Below are positions 21,585 through 34,544 of a stretch of 64,000 bases of DNA, piece by piece. The translations under genes and the position numbers were made by a program. The stretch lies in contig JASANE010018504.1 in assembly GCA_030248225.1 (NCBI GenBank), positions 1 through 64,000 on the forward strand. The letters are read 5' to 3'. Within the stretch, counting starts at the first letter, position 1. Every line of letters begins with the position of its first letter. The notes under the pieces are model-generated. The model saw only the letters and a program-made list of their open reading frames with translations, was not told the DNA's origin and searched no databases. The stretch comes from Trileptium ribeirensis. Its lineage: Eukaryota > Nematoda > Enoplea > Enoplida > Thoracostomopsidae.

Positions 21585-21925
21585 CTACTGAGGATCTGGA
21601 GGAGGCTCATCGGGTTCTTCCTCCGTACAAGGCATAACGCAGCGTGGTCTTATTGTCACCCGTTGATATGGATGAGGATCCCGCGGCACGAAATACAAAT
21701 TGACAATGTCCCAAAACTCTGGCAAACTGCATACATATGTATGGTGGCTACACATATGAACCCCGTACTGGCGAAAGTGTCTGAACATGTTCATCACAAT
21801 CAGAAGGTGAACCGTAGGTGATTGGTCGGAACGCCGTTCAAATTCTGAATGTGCCGCTCGATCGTATGATCTATGCAAGCCTCGTTGCTTTGGAAATACT
21901 GGTTGCAATAAATACAGTGTGGCAT
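21585..21925 (-). pseudogene. Small C2H2-zinc-finger-like gene, probably frameshifted
   Basis: On the minus strand an ATG at 21925 starts MPHCIYCNQYFQSNEACIDH, a CX2C...H-X4-H finger-like pattern, and ends at TGA 21800. An overlapping minus frame (to 21585) continues with MFRHFRQYGVHMCSHHTYVC, LPEFWDIVNLYFVPRDPHPY and an acidic Pro-rich end (EEEPDEPPPDPQ). The two parts look like one small protein broken by a frame shift near 21815, or joined by an unseen small intron. Function is unknown. It neighbours the ORF at 20633-20986 on the opposite strand, and both may belong to one DNA element. Confidence 0.35.
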
Positions 21926-21969
21926 TTTAATTTTTATAAAAATATGACAAAAAATACTAAAATCATGGC

Positions 21970-22110
21970 CAGATTTACCCAGTTAGTCAAACACTTATAG
22001 AACCATCCGAATGACGAATAATGTTTGGTATTATCCGTCAAGCACTCTTATTTACCCAGTTGGTCAAACACTCATAGAATGCCGAATAATGCTTGGCATT
22101 ACCTAGGCTA
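21970..22110 (+). repeat. Two-unit tandem repeat, about 78 bp
   Basis: TTTACCCAGTTAGTCAAACACTTATAGAA...GACGAATAATGTTTGGTATTA is repeated as TTTACCCAGTTGGTCAAACACTCATAGAA...GCCGAATAATGCTTGGCATTA. Confidence 0.65.
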
Positions 22111-25100
22111 AACCCAGCGGTGATAATGGTAATCTACGAGCTCAAATTTCATAAAGTTTATTGTTGGATAACAATAGGATAACCCAGTCTGCACCCAGGG
22201 CTTTATACAAACCTACATATATATATATATTATAACTTATACTTATAACTATACTTATAACCTACTTTATATTTATACATACATACACGTTGGACTCCCC
22301 ATTTACCTGCAGCTGTGTTTGCAGCAGATTTGAAAGCTCGCTAAAGTTTCTTAGATGAAAATTTGTTGATTTAAAGTTTGCTTAGACTAGCTATGTGTTC
22401 TATGCTTCTTGATGTCTATAATACAACATCGTTGTACGAACTGGCTTTCCATTTAGTTTAATTGCTACCTTAGTTATACTTTAGCAGAAATCTGATGCGT
22501 GGTTAAGTTGCTTGTTTGGGAGCCAACTGACAGTTGCATCTTAGATGGCAGGTTACCGGCTCGAAGTGTCTACCGTAACACGTTGCCAACAGAGCAGGCA
22601 ATCGCATCAGTTGGATTGGTACAAGCAACAAAAAAGGGTGGTCATCCTAGCCCTAATCCAGCATACCTAATGCCAGACTCAGAAAAATGCGTTCCGCTAT
22701 TTTACATCCCAGGTGGGACGTGAGGATAATGCCGTATGTTTTGAGAATGACATATCATCTGGGCACATGGTGCAAAGAAACGACAACTCATCTTTGCATT
22801 CTCCATTTGGTAGCATCACCTCTACAATGTGGTGTGTCTATTTACAATGCAATTTTTTTGTTTTTTAGACATCATATGGTATAGTGTTGCGTTACAGGAT
22901 TAGCTCACTTTTACAAAAAGCCTCTTATAAGTACACCCTGCATTCGCCGATCAACCAGGTCTGAACAGAAGCACGGGTGCCCTGTATGTCAGTCAGATCC
23001 AGTCAACGCAGAGGTACATGTGTCCTACATTGTCAGCCAACATATGTCAGCGCAGTGACACTCTAAGAAACAATCTACAAAAGATTGCAAGTCCAGTAAG
23101 GCAAGACTCTGCCATAAAATGTCTTTTAGGCCAGACTCAGCCTCTTCAACGTCGTCTTCGTCGTGTGGATCGAAACAAACTTTGATAAAAATTGAGACTG
23201 ACAGTCTGCTTATATAGTGCTAAAAACGCTCGGGGTGAATTTTTGAAAGAAGTATTAATTTTAGCAAACTTCTGACCTATTTGCAAAATTTTGTAAACTT
23301 TGAAACGAAAGTTCCGTTACAACTTTAATTTCACACTTGGTTGCAACTTTGATGCCAACGGCAAAGTTAAAAAGTGATTAAAAATTCATTAGCTACGCTT
23401 GAGAGCGAAAAGCTCGCTAATGACCATCTCAAAAATCGATTAAAATGATGGATTCTAACTACCTAAATTTTTGATTGACAAAATGGTCCTAATGACCAAA
23501 TCAAAAACCCATTAAAACTCATTAGTACGATTAGCTGCATTTCTTTGCAGTAAATTTTAGACAGACTTTAAAATCTTGCGTTTACAATAATCTAAGAAAT
23601 ATCGGGCGTAACACAATTTTTAAACATAATTAGATACAATGTTATAGCTTACGTGTTTTTCGCTACTAAATGGGATATTACAGTAACTTATTTTATATAT
23701 AAATTACTGGATGCCTAGGCGCAAATCCCAGGGGTGGGGCATGGGCCCGGGCCTCAGGTATTTTCACAAAAAACTTATTTCATACCCTATATAGACGTAT
23801 CAAAAGCGATATTGGGCCACATAATCGATGCTAAGGATGGATTTCCGCTAATGACTGTATGGCCCGGTGTTCGCGTGCCCCACTGCCCCTTCTTTCCGAA
23901 TACAAAAGACTTAGCGTAAACCTGAAAAGCTAAATTGCAACAATATATATTATTTTTTCTAGATTAATGACTAATCTCTTTATTTAATATAGCATAATCG
24001 TCAAGTTTTCTTGTGACATATTAGATGATTATTTTTTGGCGTATGTAATGTTATATAACGCTGTCGTTTTTTCCCGACTATGTGCGCTTTAGCACATATT
24101 TAACACGGAGCTATCAGCAAGAATTTATTTTTATATATATAGTTTTACATTACAAACGTATATGCGTTTATTTGTTATACATTGTAAGTTTTAGATTAGA
24201 TATATAATTTTTTATGTATTTGTAGGCTGTAGCAAAAACGTACTATAAAAACCTATGCTATATATATAACCAAGTCCATATCTTAGCTGGGGGTAAAAAT
24301 AAATTATAACGACTTTAATAAAATTTTGAACCCATTAACGAAATTTCGCATAAAATATTTAACAAAACGTGTCTTATTAAAAACTATCAAAACTTAATTC
24401 CTAAATATACACATACATAAGTGATCCAAATTCAATACTTTTTGCGCTATTTAAACAAAGTCTGGTTTAATCAAATATAAATCTTAATATTTATAACTCA
24501 ACAGCAGTATTAGCAACGAATTTTTTAGTCATTTTACTGAAAATTAAATACATACTACATAAATACTAGCACATATTATATATGAGTACTTAAAGTTATA
24601 TTGCAACGTTCCCTGAGTTTTCGCTAATCCCATCCTTCGCGGTATCATGTAGCTGTCTTTTTGGAATCCTTAAATACATAACACCATACAATACATCGTG
24701 TAATACAACGATAAATATATTTGTTCCCCCGCATTTGTTTAAAGTTTTATTAATCATTCTTCTTCTACACCACGCATTGACTAGCATTTAATAACGAACA
24801 AGCAACTATTAAAATAAAGTATGTATTTTTACAATTTCTTGTTTAAAAAGTTTCTGTTGCGTCGTTAACTACTTTTCGATTTTCACGTCTTTCTGTCACA
24901 AACGCATGGCTGCGACATTATTTTCGCGTTTTGATTCTGTGAATTTCACCTGTTGATTGTTGGTTATCAGATCAATTGCTTGCGATAACACTGGAGCTAC
25001 CACTTTTACCTGCGTATTTTATGCCAACTGTTCAATCCATGACAAAACCCTTGGATTTTGATTAATTTTTTGCGATTGTTGCCGTCGTAGTGGTAACTTT

Positions 25101-25377
25101 TATTAAGCTAGCCCCACATCTGACAGAGAGTGGTTTGTATGAAACGTCTAATTTTTTATATTCATAATTACTCACCTGTCACTATCCTACGATGTGAGAC
25201 AACAGGTGAATTCTATCGCACCGTTCAACGCTATGCAATAACGCACCTTTTAAAGTTGTTTGTAATCCATTTGTTAACAAGCTTCAATTGCGAAAAGTGA
25301 ATTTTTACCATGAAATTCATAAAATAAATCAGGGCCTGAAAACAAATGGCTATCTGACAAAATCGCTATCCTAAACT
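22111..25377. other. AT-rich stretch without recognised gene
   Basis: AT-rich sequence with low-complexity TATA/CTTATAA runs near 22215-22290. It also carries related ATTAAAA...CATTAG motifs near 23370-23530. Short open frames here (for example 22499-22723 and 23734-23919) show no protein signature. It lies between the retroelement coding region and the second 3.26-kb repeat. Confidence 0.5.
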
Positions 25378-27048
25378 ATGGGTAGAAAATTCGAGGCGAT
25401 GACCAACGGGTCGACTCGTGGAATCAGTTCGACTTCGGCAGCACGGAGTTCGGTCGACTTTACTGACCGGCTCCGACGCATTTTCTCTATTGTTTTCACT
25501 ATCAGTTCGATGCTTTCCAGTGTTTTCCCTTTTTCGTTTACGATTGATTCGACAGTCGAAGGACCCGCTCGGACCATTTTGGCCTTGCGGAAGGGGACTA
25601 GCATTTGCTGTCCCGGATCAACTATTGTAAGTCAGGAAAGCCGAGCGTATGGGGTTTAGTTTCCCAGCATGTAACAGTGACAGGCCATTCGCCGAGTGAA
25701 ATTTGCATGATAGTAGCACGTACCTTCTCCCTGTAGAGTGATTTGACGGTGAGCATCGAGCACCCCTCCTGCCCATTGATGGGCTACGCTGTCTAAATTA
25801 CTTGAATAACCTGCTTGCGTCGAGTCCCGTTTTGGGCGGTCTGCGGATTGCACGGAATTGCTGCAGAGCGTAGGACAAACAGTCGAAGTCATTCTGATTC
25901 CCCGTGGTCTTAGGTAGGGCACACTAAAACGGACGTTTCTCGTCCAGATTTTACATGACTTGCTGTTCCTGAGTTAGGGTTGTCGAATATTCCTGAGCTG
26001 ACCACGGTAAAATTTTCTTGAACGTACGCGCCACAGAAATAGGGACTTGTTCAATGGTTTGCTGTTATGGTTTACAAATTTATAGCGTAATCGATCGTTC
26101 AACGCCCATGCCGTGTTTGGGCTTGGACAGAAGCGCAGATTAGGGATGGAGGACTAGCCTCCGTCGGGTTTTAGGAAACCCTCAAAATTTCGATTGTTCT
26201 TTTGAGTTAGGAAAATTTGGCAACACAAAAGACGGATCAAATTCTAGGTATTGTCACTTGAGGTTAAGGTGTTTGCCGCTTACGCAAAATGCTGCTTAAG
26301 GATTGTCTCGGTTTGATTGTTTGACACCGATTCTAGGGCGTTTCAACAAATTTAGTAGACATCTCACCAGAACACAAATTTCACGGTGACGACTGACCGG
26401 AGTAACTTTAGGTGTCCCTCGTGACCCCGTGTGATCAAAAATGCGCTAGAGGAGCAAGCCCCCAGCTGAGCAAAAATTCGCCGACCTCGACCTGGGACGA
26501 TGACGCTTCGTTTTGTGGTGGTACACCAGTTTCGGACCCAAATAACTACGTGGTTAAAACAACTAAGTTTACCAGTGTTCACCATTGCACTACGCAATGG
26601 TGTTCTCTCGAAACCATTGTCTAAAAGAAATAGCCTTGAAGCTTACCCCTGCATCATCATCAGGTACCGCCTTTGCGGGAGAAACACTTCGTGTCCCCGC
26701 CGTCAAGCAAAATTTTAGGACTTCCTGAAAATAAAGAAAACTTACCTCTTCGCCCAGGCCATTTCGGCCTCAAACCGGCGAGTGCAAAACCACTTTTTCT
26801 TTTTGGAGCGAGAGTTTAGCCAGATTTCACTATTTATCCTGAGTGCCCGTTAGGCTATGTACTATGTATGCTGTATTGGTTCTTTTGGTATTCTCGCGCT
26901 GAGGTTTGATCCTACACGGGTAAATTACGCCCGCTGCAGCGTCGTTGGTTTTGACCACTCGGCTGCAGAAACGTATGAAAACACTGACTACGAGGTCAGT
27001 AAAATGTCGACTGCACTGCAGTATAGTTAGGACACTGCAATAATGCAG

Positions 27049-28732
27049 TGTAATAACAAAAAAGATCGGTTAGAGAGAGGCAAAGAAACAACAACAGAAC
27101 GAGGAAAACCGAAGACGCCAAGGCGTCCGGGGCTGGTCGCCCTTGGTCCAATTGCTCCAAACGACCCCAAGAATAGGAGATAAGGCCGTTTCGCCCTCGG
27201 CTAGGTGCCCCCAATCTATAAAACCTCCCGTCCCACCGAAATTCCGGCGGACGCGATCGCATCGAACCCAGACAAACGAGTTCGCCCCTGGAGGCGGCCT
27301 CATAAGTTGCCTAGGAGGACGCATCAGGCCCCTTAGCCCCACGACCGCATTCCGTCAGCCGAAATCCAAGGAATTATTCCGTTTCCCCTTCTTTTGGCTT
27401 CTTTAGTTTGTTGTTCGGTCGGTCGTACTGTTAGGTAGGTAAGGAAGTCAAACACAATAGAACGAGTTTAGGCATAGGCACCAATGCGAGCTGACCGTGA
27501 GGATAAATTTTCATGTGCCCCTTGTTACCCGTTAGCGTCGACATCGCCCTACGTAGCACTCCACCGATGCTGTCGAGCTCGCGGAGTCAGTTCTGACCAC
27601 CGTTTTTCCCTCCGCCCCGCCTAAGTATTCGTCGCCCAGAGCGACCTGCATTAAGGAGCGATTTCCGAAGCACTCTAGGGCCCCTGCTTATCGCGCCGCA
27701 TAGCTGATTAATTCGCGACCATTGCGTCGGAGCAGGGATAACCGCCCCTAGTCCGCAATTCGGCGTATATCTGCTCGCTCCTCCCCTGTTCTCCTTTTAA
27801 CGTCTCGTAACCCCTTATTGTGCTGAACCGCAGCGACCACAGCAAGATACTACTAGGCTTCTCCGATCCGTTTTACTCGTCCCGCCCCGTTTTTGGTTAG
27901 AAACACTCGTCCCGACAATAAATCTTGATCTTTGTAAATAAAATTTGTATCTTGAAACACCGCGTACCGCCTTACTTCTTGCCGAGATGATAGGAACTTT
28001 TCTGGTTTGTCCACACGGACGAGCAGGCACTGCCCGCCATGGCTTGTGTGCGAGAATGTCGCAAGCCCAGACGAGCATGGCCTTCTAACAAATTTACCTT
28101 ATTTATTACTGGAACCAAGGAATCCAATCATGGAAAGAACCGACAAAATTTAATTCGTCCCTGGCGATTATCCGAAAAGTTCACTAGGGATTTTTGAATG
28201 TTTCCGTCGAGATAGAATTTACTGAGGAAGCAGGCCACGCCATTGAGAAGCCGACATTAAACTCTCAGGTTCGTCGGAACCCTGTGGGGCCACATTGGTC
28301 AATGCTCTAACACGGAGCACCTCGTGATCCTAACTAGATAAATTAACTTGAGCTACAAATTTCTAAAGACATTTTCCTATTTTATTCCAACATCTATCAC
28401 AATCAAAGGGAACTAAACAACTTCCAATGAGTCTAAGATAGGGAATAGCGGCTAGGCTCCATGACCTGTGAGCAGGTGGCGGTGCTAGCCTCCCTGGGGG
28501 ACCTCAGAAATCATACCCGATACTAGACACGTGCGCAACCCTTCGGGCGGGGTCCGAACACACCCCGTGAAGCGCGTCTAAGGCCTGCTAAGCTGCGTAG
28601 CTCCTTGGGTCTGACCAAGAATAGGATTAAAATTTCAACACCTATGGTCCGCACTTGAGGTTACGATAGCCGGGGTCGTATGGGCATGGTGTTAAGAAGT
28701 TGCGCCATGCAGCTGCGTCACCGGTTATTACA
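27049..28732 (+). repeat. Candidate 3' long terminal repeat
   Basis: Same TGTAATAAC...GTTATTACA ends as 2091-3776, with the TATA box at 27217 and AATAAA at 27937. Flanking bases (GCAG before, TATAT after) do not form a target-site duplication with the left LTR flanks. Confidence 0.55.
27217..27223 (+). promoter_or_regulatory. TATA box of the right LTR
   Basis: CCAATC-TATAAAA, identical to the motif at 2258. If active, it could drive transcription into the AT-rich flank beyond 28733. Confidence 0.4.
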
Positions 28733-28733
28733 T

Positions 28734-29908
28734 ATATAAATAGCCAGAACGTCAGTTTTACTGTCTACATATTAAATATGATATATAAGTGCATATACTA
28801 ACATTACATGTACACATTTCAAAATTCTCACTAACGTTTTTATCACAAATCTCACATACACGAGGTCATATACGTGGATACGGAGGTCCAATCTCTTTAC
28901 AACACACAAAAATCAATGAAAATGGCTCGTGTAACATTTAGGTCGTACGCTATATGGTCACAAAAAGAACACAGTGTGAGTGCGAAAGGTCCTTGGCTTA
29001 GTTTTTAGTCTACTCCTTATAAGGTTAAAGGCTAAGGCTTTGTCATAATATATCGAAGACGCCGTAGCAAGCATTTGATTTACACCCCTAAACATTATAT
29101 TGGCTATGATAATTATATGCTAAATATTTTTTCCAAAACTTTCTGAACATTTTATCACTTTTTCGTGCGAAGAATTATTGCGTAGCAGATAATGTAAACA
29201 GTATACACTTCGTTGCAAATCTCTTGGAAGTCACAAGAAAAGCTCTCTTCTTATAGCCGGCTAGGCAAAGCTAAAATTAATAACAACACAGTAAAGCATG
29301 TAAAATCTAATAAAGCTACACCACAGCTGCACACATATATTATCACTTAGAAACTTGATGTTAAAATATAAACTTCATTTCAGCAACACAGGAAGATTGG
29401 AGTTTTAGTTTTTAAGTCGTAACTTGCATTTCGGCATGCGTTGAACAAATTGTTGCAGGCGCGATGACTGAAACCGGGGTCAATTGACTTTAGAGGCGCG
29501 CTCGCCAGTCACTGAGCCATGACGACACTGTTACTAGGATCATAAGACCCCTCACAGCACGATCGAATAACTACTACCCATGCTGCAACGTACTGAGTCT
29601 CATACACTACGTTGATGCGCCGCCGCGGAGCCACACATGTTAAAAGATTAGTGAAAAGCCAATTTTCCCAACTGTGAGTTTATGAAGTTATGGAAATATC
29701 ATTCCAATTCCTAAATAACTTACTGCTTTGTGTATAGCCAGAGTTCAATTCCTGGCTCTGGAAAGAATTAGGGCACGAAAGCGTTACAAGCAATAGTATC
29801 AATTTACTGATTAATAAGAACTGTTGACATGCAGTACAAATCAACTTGATATTACTATCACTTGGTTGTAATAACACTTTAGTGTATTTAGCGGCATGTG
29901 TTCCCACT
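28734..29908. other. AT-rich flank, nothing recognised
   Basis: Host-like AT-rich DNA after the 3.26-kb repeat. A somewhat GC-richer patch lies near 29460-29640. No coding or RNA signature was seen. Confidence 0.5.
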
Positions 29909-31987
29909 CAACGGTAAACATAGAATGTGAAACGTAACCTTATGGTAATAAAGGGAATATATCAATAGTGTTTTGACCACAGTCACTGGTAAACATGGAA
30001 TGTGAAACGTAACCTTATGGTAATAAAGGGAATAATCCAATAGTGTTTTGACCAAAGTCAGCGGTAAACATAGAATGTGAAACATCCTTACGGTGATAAA
30101 GGGAATAAGCCAATAGTGTTTTGACCAAAGTCAGCGGTAAACATAGAATGTGAAACGTAACCTTATGGTGATAAAGGAATAAGCCAATAGTGTTTTGATC
30201 AAAGTCAGCGGTAAACATAGAATGTGAAACGTAACCTTATGGTGATAAGGGAATAAGCCAATAGTGTTTTGATCAAAGTCAGCGGTAAACATAGAATGTG
30301 AAACGTAACCTTATGGTGATAAAGGGAATAATCCAATAGTGTTTTGACCAGAGTCAGCGGTAAACATAGAATGTGAAACGTAACCTTATGGTGATAAAGG
30401 AATAAGCCAATAGAGTTTTGACCAAAGTCCGCGGTAAACATAGAATGTGAAACGTAACCTTATGGTGATAAAGGGAATAATCCAATAGTGTTTTGATCAA
30501 AGTCAGCGGTAAACATAGAATGTGAAATGCAACCTTATGGTGATAAAGGAATAAGCCAATAGTGTTTTGATCAAAGTCAGCGGTAAACATAGAATGTGAA
30601 AAGTAACCTTATGGTGATAAAGGGAATAATCCAATAGTGTTTTGACCAAAGTCAGCGGTAAACATAGAATGTGAAACCTAACCTTATCGTGATAAAGGAA
30701 TAAGCCAATAGTGTTTTGACCAAAGTCCGCGGTAAACATAGAATGTGAAATGCAACCTTATGGTGATAAAGGAATAAGCCAATAGTGTTTTGATCAAAGT
30801 CAGCGGTAAACATAGAATGTGAAACGTAACCTTATGGTGATAAAGGGAATAATCCAATAGTGTTTTGACCAAAGTCAGCGGTAAACATAGAATGTGAAAC
30901 GTAACCTTATGGTGATAAAGGAATAAGCCAATAGTGTTTTGACCAAAGTCCGCGGTAAACATAGAATGTGAAACGTAACGTTATGGTGATAAAGGGAATA
31001 ATCCAATAGTGTTTTGACCAAAGTCAGCGGTAAACATAGAATGTGAAACGTAACCTTATGGTGATAAAGGGAATAATCCAATAGTGTTTTGACCAAAGTC
31101 AGCGGTAAACATAGAATGTGAAACGTAACCTTATGGTGATAAAGGAATAAGCCAATAGTGTTTTGACCAAAGTCCGCGGTAAACGTAGAATGTGAAACGT
31201 AACCTTATGGTGATAAAGGGAATAATCCAATAGTGTTTTGACCAAAGTCAGTGGTAAACATAGAATGTGAAACGTAACCTTATGGTGATAAAGGAATAAG
31301 CCAATAGTGTTTTGACCAAAGTCAGCGGTAAACATAGAATGTGAAACGTAACCTTATGGTGATAAAGGAATAAGCCAATAGTGTTTTGACCAAAGTCCGC
31401 GGTAAACGTAGAATGTGAAACGTAACCTTATGGTGATAAAGGGAATAATCCAATAGTGTTTTGACCAAAGTCAGCGGTAAACATAGAATGTGAAACGTAA
31501 CCTTATGGTGATAAAGGGAATAAGCCAATAGTGTTTTGACCAAAGTCAGTGGTAAACATAGAATGTGAAACGTAACCTTATGGTGATAAAGGGAATAAGC
31601 CAATAGTGTTTTGACCAAAGTCCGCGGTAAACATAGAATGTGAAACGTAACCTTACGGTGATAAAGGGAATAAGCCAATAGTGTTTTGACCAAAGTCAGC
31701 GGTAAACATAGAATGTGAAACGTAACCTTATGGTGATAAAGGGAATAAGCCAATAGTGTTTTGACCAAAGTCAGTGGTAAACATAGAATGTGAAACGTAA
31801 CCTTATGGTGATAAAGGGAATAAGCCAATAGTGTTTTGATCAAAGTCAGCGGTAAACATAGAATGTGAAACGTAACGTTATGGTGATAAAGGAATAGGCT
31901 AATAGTGTTTTGATCAAAGTCAGCGGTAAACAGAATGTGAAACGTAACCTTATGGTGATAAAGGGAATAAGCCAATAGTGTTTTGAC
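29909..31987 (+). repeat. Minisatellite of about 27-28 units of 74/75 bp
   Basis: The unit contains AGTGTTTTGACCAAAGTC, GCGGTAAACATAGAATGTG and AAACGTAACCTTATGGTG. Units with AAAGGGAATA are 75 bp and those with AAAGGAATA are 74 bp. Over about 30000-31400 the two often alternate, giving a 149-bp higher-order repeat. From about 31440 to 31860 nearly all units are 75 bp. Because 75 is a multiple of three, this part yields a spurious long minus-strand open frame (31322-31975). The left edge (29909-30060) and the right edge (31870-31987) contain the most diverged units. Confidence 0.97.
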
Positions 31988-34544
31988 TTGTGTTTTCCAC
32001 TTTCAAAACAAAAATCCCAAAAACAATTGCATTGCAGCTATAATTACGTTTTAATATATAAAAAACACATTCTGGCATCAATAAAACAGAACTTCTCGCA
32101 AACAAAATAATATAATATACATTTAAGCGACGGTATCGGATAAAAAAGTTTTAAAAGACCCGACGCTTCTATGCATCGATCTGGCCCAACATGTTCTCAT
32201 TGAGCTGATTGTTACCAACAGTGCGTTGGCTCCTTGGCAATGTCAACTTTTTGTCTGGTTCCACACAGTATTACTTAGAACCAGACTTATTAATTCCAGA
32301 ACAAATTGAACTATTGACAAACAGCCCGTCATTCAGGTACTATCCATACTCCAGAAGCGTAGGGCCCACCAGAGATGTTTAACATTGCAAAATTAGATTA
32401 GAAAATTATGCTATTTGGGAACTCATAAGTTAAACGCGGAAATCTTGGGTAAAATTTCTTTCAGGATCCAATTTCTTTTTAATTTAATAACGTTGCGAAG
32501 CAGAATAATGATACACTACAGATTTAGGTATTAGACAGTTAAAGGACTGTGTTTGAGTAGAATTGTGCTCAAATGCGGCACTCGATCTAATACACTTGAT
32601 ATAATTAAACATTCAAAATACTGGGCTCTTAGGATTTTTCTAAGAATAATACGTACCGTATATATATTCATAGGTTTATCCATGATGAGTATAAATTCGT
32701 GTTAAACCTTCGGCCTTTATGTTATTCGGCTATTAATTTAAAATATTGAAAAATTGTGCAAGCTACGCTAACCTGTCACCTTAACGCAACTAAACTCTGT
32801 CACAAAAATATACCCGACAATGTCAAAGTAAAATTTGGTGAAGAAATTTGAAAATGACCTGTTGAGGTGAGAACAGGCTGAAATTTTTCGGGCCGCCCCC
32901 TTGGAAATCGAGTTCGGCCCGGAGTTGCAAATATTCGCCTAGTCCGGTCCGTTCGTAATCGGATGTAGGCAAGCTCAATCTAAAGGAAACAGGCGATATA
33001 AGGATAAAAACGCATATATGAAGCCGCGGACCGAAATCCTCACCACTAATGACCTGCGCTTTCGGAGCAGTAAAATGATACCAATTCTGATAAAAGTAAT
33101 TTCGATACAAGCAAACTAAGATGTGACCAGCTGGCAATACACTCCGCAATGACAAATTATATTTCGTGGCTGCGAAATTGTTGGATCAGAACATAAAGGA
33201 TAACATATCATGGCTATCGAAGAGCAATTTTTAGTGTTCTGAACAGAAATGAAACGCTTTTTCAGCAACATTTCTTCCGACTAAAAGTTCAGCTGAAAGA
33301 AATTTATCTACATTTCGCTATTCCAATTATGAGAACGATGAACAGCAAACTAAAGTTTTAAGCAGGATAAACGATCCTGGTTTTGTGTGATCACTAGTAT
33401 TTTCTCTACAACCGGTATATATTCGGTTGGTAATTTTGATGGTAAATCACATATATTTTACAACATACATTAATAAAGTAAACTAATTTACAAACAAGTG
33501 TATAGGTATATATACACCTGATTAACAATGATTATTATTATTATAATCGCCACAAAGTTTGTAAAATTAGCAAGGGCGCTGCAAGCTTTTCAAAAGTGGA
33601 GATTTGCAATAACCCTTTTTATACCCAACATTAAAGTCTTTTTTGTCTGTCAATAAAACTTCCGTCTTGCGACGCCCCTGAACTTTAACGAAAGAAAACT
33701 AGAATAGCATAATGATAGCGAGAACGTAATATATATACCTAAACATTGAATAAAGCTGTATTCCCATAACCACAGTTGTAAATGAGTATTATTTAATATC
33801 ACCAACGTTAAGCACAAATGACAATAAAAAATAAATCCATAAGCGGATGCAATCCAGTACGGCTATGCTACAACGTACATCTGGCCATTCTGCCTAAATG
33901 GATAAAATATCACAAAAATGAAGTGGGAAAGTATCAGGGAACGGTAGTGCGATATATTATGTGTTCTGTCTCAAGTCGGACTACAAATGTACCTGTGGAA
34001 TCATTTTACTCATGACAAGTTTGGTCTACAACAAAATTCATAGTTCGCTAAAACATTTAGTTCCAAAGTCAACAGCGATGATATACTAACGAAGCCATTT
34101 CACACGCTGAAACTAAAGGCGGATATACCATGTACCAAGCGCTGTAAAATATAATCGTCCTTTATTAAAGACGGAAAGACGTCACAAACATATTTCGGCA
34201 AGCAGTCTGTAGCATTTTGAACAACTTTAACATCTGGTTCCGCGTTTTATTTTAAATAAGCCTAGCATTTAGAAAGTATGAGCGCAATATTTGCTAGTCA
34301 TCAATGCAAGCGACAGAATGCTACGAAGATAGATCAGTATCCTATCACCTCTAAATACAGATCAAGTATAAAGTAAAAAATTTGGGTACTGAATCAGCAC
34401 TCTGATCAGATTTTAAGAGTTTCGTACGGGGATACGAGTACTGCACATACGTAATGACGTGTCAAACCCACTGACAGTTTAATAAATGGAAAATGTAACT
34501 TTAATAAAATACTGTTTCGGCAATAATACGCAATTTAAGCAGAT
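31988..34544. other. Intergenic AT-rich DNA; one unassigned minus-strand ORF
   Basis: No recognised gene. A GC-richer patch at 32840-33150 holds a 110-codon minus-strand frame (LSLRSVLPAGHILVCLYR...FTAPKAQVISGEDFGP) that could be a fragment of real coding sequence. I cannot assign it, and no splice structure is evident. Confidence 0.4.

Larger units (their letters stand above)
2091..28732 (+). mobile_element. Giant env-bearing Ty3/gypsy-like LTR retroelement with NADAR domain, decayed
   Basis: The core spans the candidate 5' LTR, tRNA-Pro-like PBS, leader, a coding region at 5288-20211, and a second LTR copy at 27049-28732 in direct orientation. Domain order is Gag - acidic linker - unknown domain - Env - PR - RT - RNase H - IN - Pro-rich/coiled coil - NADAR. 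Reverse transcriptase and integrase motifs place it with Ty3/gypsy (Metaviridae-like) elements. The coding DNA is GC-richer than the surrounding host DNA. About one stop or frameshift per 0.9 kb shows that it is dead. The AT-rich 5 kb at 20212-25377 may be a later insertion or the element's own 3' non-coding part. Confidence 0.75.
25471..28733 (+). repeat. Right copy of the 3.26-kb direct repeat
   Basis: Direct-orientation copy of 500-3777 with scattered substitutions and small indels. It is preceded by about 95 bp of GC-rich sequence (25378-25470) that is absent from the left copy, where polymerase-B sequence is found. It is followed abruptly by AT-rich DNA from 28734. The short polymerase-B-like reading (KTIEKMRR, minus strand) at its start is retained. 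Confidence 0.9.

Noticed and set aside
22499..22884. Overlapping plus-strand frames of 65-74 codons
   Set aside because: Short, no protein signature, AT-rich context; likely chance.
500..28733. 3.26-kb repeats as Polinton terminal inverted repeats
   Set aside because: The two copies are in direct, not inverted, orientation.
31322..31975. 217-codon minus-strand open frame with repeated 25-residue units
   Set aside because: It is produced by 75-bp minisatellite units whose length is a multiple of three; neighbouring 74-bp units break the frame. No sign of a real protein.
29909..31987. CRISPR-like array
   Set aside because: Units are 74/75 bp and nearly identical throughout, with no distinct spacers, in a eukaryotic genome.
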